This document shows positions 25,333 through 28,852 of a stretch of DNA of 28,852 bases, piece after piece (positions within the stretch are counted from its first letter, which is position 1; the number at the start of each line of letters is the position of its first letter). The stretch comes from a virus. The notes beneath the pieces are model-generated. The model ran no database searches and had not been told where the DNA came from. It worked only from the letters and a program-made list of their open reading frames with translations. The DNA is taken from the IMG/VR virus record IMGVR_UViG_3300043772_002120, positions 1-28,852 of that record; one strand, 5' to 3'. The position numbers and the translations under genes were made by a program.

Positions 25333-28298
25333 GCCAAGAGGTCATTGAGATCACAGAGAGGGAGATTGAGATCATTGAGGTGGTGGAGCGCGGCCCTGCT
25401 GGGCCTAGTGGCCCGCAAGCCAACATTAATTATACAGTAGTTTCTAGTCCTCAGACACTTAGCAATTCGCAGAATATCGCAGCCGATACTTCTGGAGGGA
25501 CGTTTACTCTTACTCTCCCACTCAATCCGAATGAAGGAGATTCTATCGATATCTTCGACTATTCGGAGACTTTTGACACTAATCCTCTGACCATCGCCCG
25601 AAACGGACAACCCATCGAAAGTTTGTCAGAAGATCTTATCTGCAACGTCGAAGGAGCTTATTTCACTTTAATCTACACTGGAGCCACAAGGGGATGGCAA
25701 GTATTGCCCCGCTATGGAACTTCTGGCGGAGGGGGAGAAACGGTTCTAACAACCCAAGGTGACACACTTTATCGCGGTGTCGGCGTTAACGCCCGCCTTC
25801 CCATCGGCACCGCAGGCCAGATTCTAAAAGTCAACGCAGGCGCAACGGCACCCGAATGGGGCGCGGCCCCAGCGAGCGGCGTGTCCTCGGTTAATGGCGA
25901 GACAGGCACCGTTATCCTCGACGGCTCCGACATCGACACCAGCGGAAACGACGATTTGGCCGCCTTCACGATGAGTTCGTTTGGCGATGGTGACGGCATT
26001 TATTACCCGCTGCCCGACCTGTTCATCAACACCAAGCCCGTCTACAGCACAACCTCTGGCTACAGTGTGTTTTTTGAAAATGCCCGTTGGCACATCACGG
26101 ACGGCTCGCCCATCACGGCAAACATCATCGAATCCAGCGACAATGACAACGCCGCGTGGCCGTGGCTGTCGGCGTGGAGCGGCGATGTATTAAAGGCAAA
26201 GCTCGCTGATGTTGTGGGCCGCGCGCGCGACACCTTTTTGTTTGTCGGCGACAACCTCAAAGTCGGCACAAGCAGCGGCCTCCCGCTCAAAACTGGCAGC
26301 GGGGGAGCGGTAGAGGCGGGTTCTTTTTCCAACACGGCAGGGAGCTTTTGCGAGGGCAACGATGCGCGGTTAAGCGATGCGAGGACGCCAAGCAGCACCC
26401 TCGCGCACAAAGCCTCCCATGCGATTAACGGAACGGATTTTTTGGCTCCCAGTGATATTGGAGCGCAGGACAAATTTGTCGCAGCCAGCCAAGTATTAAC
26501 CTCATCTTCAACCACCCTTGCCGCTGGCAGGGCGCGTAGAATTGAGCTTGCGACCACAAACAACGGCGACACCGAAGTTGTCTTGCCGACATCGGGCAAC
26601 CAGCAAGATGATGTTTTTCAGTTAATCCGCGCAGGCAGCGTAGCTGCTGGCCGCATATTCGTAGTCAACAGTGCAGGCGGTTCGGAGCTAGCAAGCCTTG
26701 GCACAACCGAAAATGGTGGCCGCTCTTTTACGTTCCGCTATCAAATCGGAGCAAACGCTTGGTTTCTTGTCCCCGTCGATGCCCACACCCACGTTGTCGC
26801 AGACGTTACAGGCGCAGCCGCCAGCGGCTCCATCACTTCATCTGGCCTCACGCAATCCACCGCCCGCATCCTCGGACGCACAAGCAGCGGCACGGGCGCG
26901 CCAGAAGAACTTTCCGCCAGCGATGTCCGCAGCTTCCTAAATGTCGCAGACGGCGCAACCGCTTACACCCACCCCAACCACACGGGCGATGTGACCTCGG
27001 TGGGCGATGGCGCGACAACGATTGCCAACAACGCAGTCACAAACGCCAAGCTCGCACAGGTGGCGACCTCCACGCTAAAAGGCCGCGCCACGGCGGGAAC
27101 GGGTAACGTGGAAGATTTGAGCGCGGCGGATGCGCGGACGCTGCTCGGCCTCGCCGCCTCGGCCACCACGGACGCGACAAACGCCTCAAACATCAGCAGC
27201 GGCACACTTGCTGTGGCGCGGATGGGCAGTGGCACACCTTCGGCGAGTAACTTTTTGCGCGGGGATGGTAGCTGGCAGACTGTCGCGGCGGGAGTGTCAG
27301 GCAGCACTGGCTCCACCGACAATTCTATTTTGCGGAGTGACGGCACGGGGGGTAGCACGTTGCAAGATTCGGCCTTCGTCATTGCCGACAATGCCACGGC
27401 CAGCCCGAACAACACAGTCAACCACGCCTCCATTCAAGCCACAGGCGGCAGCACCAACGTCTCGGTTTCTATTGTGCCGAAGGGAACAGGCAGCATTTCA
27501 GCGCAAGTGCCAGACGCAACGACAACTGGCGGCAACGCCAGAGGCGTAAATGCCACAGACTTTCAGCGGGTGCGCGGCAACGCCAACCAAGTGGCTTCTG
27601 GAGAGCGTTCATTTTTGGCGGGCGGCTCGAATAATATTGCCAGCGGAACCAATGCCTTCGTCGGTGGAAGCAATGACAGCACAGCAAGCGGAACCAGTTC
27701 TTGTGTCATCGGAAGTTGGCTTGGCACTGCGTCATCGAATCGCGCCACCGTGATTTCGTCCTACTTTTCAACAGCAAGCCAAGAACAGACGACAGTAATC
27801 AATGGTAGTAGTTCCTCGGCCACACAAACGCACGCGCTTGCCGTAGGCCACAGTGCGGTTGCTGATTTGGCCTGCTTAATTGCCGAAGGCTTTGGAGCAA
27901 TAGGGGCCACTGGATCGTCGCAGGCATTGCGCTATATGGTGCGCGGAACAACCACGACAAACTCTGCGGTAGAGCTATTTGGTGGGCCAAATGCAAATGC
28001 TCGCCTTCGCTGCCCAAGCGGCAAGGTTATGTTTATGGACATAATGATTGTCGGCGTGGCTAACGGCGGCGGAACTGTCGCCACCTTTCAGCGCCAATAC
28101 GCCATCAAAAATGTCAGCGGCACGACTTCGGAGGTTTACGCGCCAGTCACCATCGGCTCTGACAGCGCGGCCTCGACCAGCATCACGGTGGACGCCAACG
28201 ACACCAACGATGCGCTCCGCATCCAATGCACAGGACTTTCCGCCACCACGATACGATGGGTGGCCCACGTTTCAGCAGTGGAGGTCGCTTATGGTTGA
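25329..28298 (+). CDS. Tail fibre protein 2
   Basis: 989 residues from ATG 25329. Order: a charged N-terminus (EITEREIEIIEVVERG), a short collagen-like GPAGPSGPQ, a beta-rich anchor domain (residues 32-135), a Gly-rich hinge, then fibre-shaft repeats (NAKLAQVATSTLKGRATAGT; AARTLLGL; STDNSILRSDGTGGSTLQDS), trimeric-adhesin-like head repeats (ANQVASGERSFLAGGSNNIA and following), and a C-terminal receptor-facing domain (RYMVRGTTTTNSAVELFGG to the end). It probably trimerises and binds host surface. Base composition rises sharply in GC after about 25730, between anchor and shaft, suggesting recombination. Confidence 0.85.
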   Translation: MSQEVIEITEREIEIIEVVERGPAGPSGPQANINYTVVSSPQTLSNSQNIAADTSGGTFTLTLPLNPNEGDSIDIFDYSETFDTNPLTIARNGQPIESLSEDLICNVEGAYFTLIYTGATRGWQVLPRYGTSGGGGETVLTTQGDTLYRGVGVNARLPIGTAGQILKVNAGATAPEWGAAPASGVSSVNGETGTVILDGSDIDTSGNDDLAAFTMSSFGDGDGIYYPLPDLFINTKPVYSTTSGYSVFFENARWHITDGSPITANIIESSDNDNAAWPWLSAWSGDVLKAKLADVVGRARDTFLFVGDNLKVGTSSGLPLKTGSGGAVEAGSFSNTAGSFCEGNDARLSDARTPSSTLAHKASHAINGTDFLAPSDIGAQDKFVAASQVLTSSSTTLAAGRARRIELATTNNGDTEVVLPTSGNQQDDVFQLIRAGSVAAGRIFVVNSAGGSELASLGTTENGGRSFTFRYQIGANAWFLVPVDAHTHVVADVTGAAASGSITSSGLTQSTARILGRTSSGTGAPEELSASDVRSFLNVADGATAYTHPNHTGDVTSVGDGATTIANNAVTNAKLAQVATSTLKGRATAGTGNVEDLSAADARTLLGLAASATTDATNASNISSGTLAVARMGSGTPSASNFLRGDGSWQTVAAGVSGSTGSTDNSILRSDGTGGSTLQDSAFVIADNATASPNNTVNHASIQATGGSTNVSVSIVPKGTGSISAQVPDATTTGGNARGVNATDFQRVRGNANQVASGERSFLAGGSNNIASGTNAFVGGSNDSTASGTSSCVIGSWLGTASSNRATVISSYFSTASQEQTTVINGSSSSATQTHALAVGHSAVADLACLIAEGFGAIGATGSSQALRYMVRGTTTTNSAVELFGGPNANARLRCPSGKVMFMDIMIVGVANGGGTVATFQRQYAIKNVSGTTSEVYAPVTIGSDSAASTSITVDANDTNDALRIQCTGLSATTIRWVAHVSAVEVAYG

Positions 28299-28788
28299 TC
28301 CCAACACAATGTATACAGTCGGCCTTGTGCCGTCCCAGCAACTCGTCAGTCTTCTCACCGATGACCAAGGCAACTGGCGCGATGTGCCAGAGGGCGAGAC
28401 CGTAGTGCCGCTGGTTAAAATCCCGAAGCCCGAACAAGGCGCATGGGAGCCGAATGTGGTGTGGTTTGAGGATCGCGTCGAGCGGCAGTGGGTCGAGGGA
28501 ACGCCTGCGCCTGTGGCTACGATGACCGCCGAAGAGGCTGTCAGCCAATACTTCTCTCCCTACCAGACGCTCGCCCTCCAGCGTTTTGAGATGGCGCTTG
28601 CTCAAGCAAACAAACCCCTCGGTGTGAAGATGACCGCCGCGAAGCAGTGGCTTGAAGGCGTGATGCTCGCATGGGCCGCATCCCCGACACCCGCACCAGC
28701 GGAGTCTTTCGGCCAGCCGCAGGCGAGCTTTGCGGAGGCGAGTGGGGAGGCTGTTGCTGATCTCGCCAGCCCGAACCCCGAAACATAA
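28291..28788 (+). CDS. Hypothetical protein after the fibre gene, 165 aa
   Basis: ATG 28291 overlaps the fibre gene end by 8 bases; an earlier in-frame start would lie deep in the fibre gene. The protein begins MVDPNTMYTVGLVPSQQLVS. It has a beta-like N-terminal half, Pro-rich linkers, a helical segment (SPYQTLALQRFEMALAQANK) and an Ala/Glu/Ser-rich tail. Its place directly after a fibre suggests a fibre chaperone or assembly factor, but I recognise no family. Composition matches the GC-rich part of the fibre gene, so it may have moved with it. Confidence 0.6.
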   Translation: MVDPNTMYTVGLVPSQQLVSLLTDDQGNWRDVPEGETVVPLVKIPKPEQGAWEPNVVWFEDRVERQWVEGTPAPVATMTAEEAVSQYFSPYQTLALQRFEMALAQANKPLGVKMTAAKQWLEGVMLAWAASPTPAPAESFGQPQASFAEASGEAVADLASPNPET

Positions 28789-28828
28789 TAGTCGCCTCCA
28801 ACCCCGAATCCAGATATACTAAATAGAA

Positions 28829-28852
28829 ATGGCCTCCCTCTCCGCATATTAC
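28829..28852 (+). CDS. Start of a possible further gene, cut by the window edge
   Basis: An ATG at 28829 opens MASLSAYY before the window ends. TATACT lies 8 bases upstream (28815-28820), again the nearly leaderless spacing seen elsewhere. Eight codons cannot prove a gene. Confidence 0.25.

Noticed and set aside
26060-26599. Antisense and overlapping frames in fibre 2
   Set aside because: Long open frames are expected in GC-rich repeats; products are Ala/Arg/Pro-rich and lack starts in the local context.

Overview
This window is a piece of a double-stranded DNA tailed-phage genome, or a prophage with no bacterial flank in view. The evidence is a large terminase subunit, a divergently encoded small-terminase candidate, a DnaB-type helicase, a RusA-type resolvase, a dCMP deaminase, three HNH nucleases, long repetitive tail-fibre genes, and many tiny genes overlapping by ATGA junctions. 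No portal, capsid or tail-tube gene is visible, so the virion genes probably continue beyond the right edge. The host looks Gram-negative: there is a lipoprotein with a lipobox and there are cleavable signal peptides. Almost no gene has a Shine-Dalgarno sequence. The promoters I can see read TTGAC, 16-17 bases, then TAnnTT, which resembles the TTG/TAnnTTTG promoters known from Bacteroidota. The fibre repeats also recall Verrucomicrobiota proteins, so the phylum stays open.

Layout. Positions 1-3996 hold a leftward operon of ten genes (DUF932-like protein, GP88-like protein, small unknowns). Its long intergenic leaders carry stable hairpins and a repeated TTGTCACCTT element. Positions 3997-4228 are a divergent control region with two tandem palindromes and a strong rightward promoter. 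Positions 4511-5052 are a GC-rich non-coding tract with a terminator and GGGAC repeats. At 5053-5765 sits an AT-richer HNH cassette. Positions 5893-12195 are a leftward train of about 24 small genes: DUF736-like protein, zinc-ribbon protein, deaminase, metallopeptidase-like protein, RusA, a double-HTH protein, and a cluster of three 27-31 residue membrane peptides. At 12200-13618 lie a tRNA-Met(CAT) with initiator-like traits, an HNH gene, and two rightward promoters. The first promoter reads into a terminator. The second reads into about 760 bases that are almost wholly foldable, including a 24-position long-range helix, a GNRA hairpin, a possible pseudoknot and a terminator-like 3' end. I regard this as a large ornate structured RNA of the GOLLD/ROOL kind or a new class, and as the main discovery candidate.

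Positions 13619-18319 run rightward: an exported coiled-coil protein and a lipoprotein (possible spanin pair), a glycosyltransferase-like protein and the helicase, with an antisense HNH gene wedged in. Positions 18297-19662 run leftward (Cys-rich protein, small terminase candidate). From 19691 to the end the genes run rightward: terminase, then two tail-fibre modules, each led by a related small beta-rich protein. The second fibre changes base composition abruptly after its N-terminal anchor, which suggests modular exchange.
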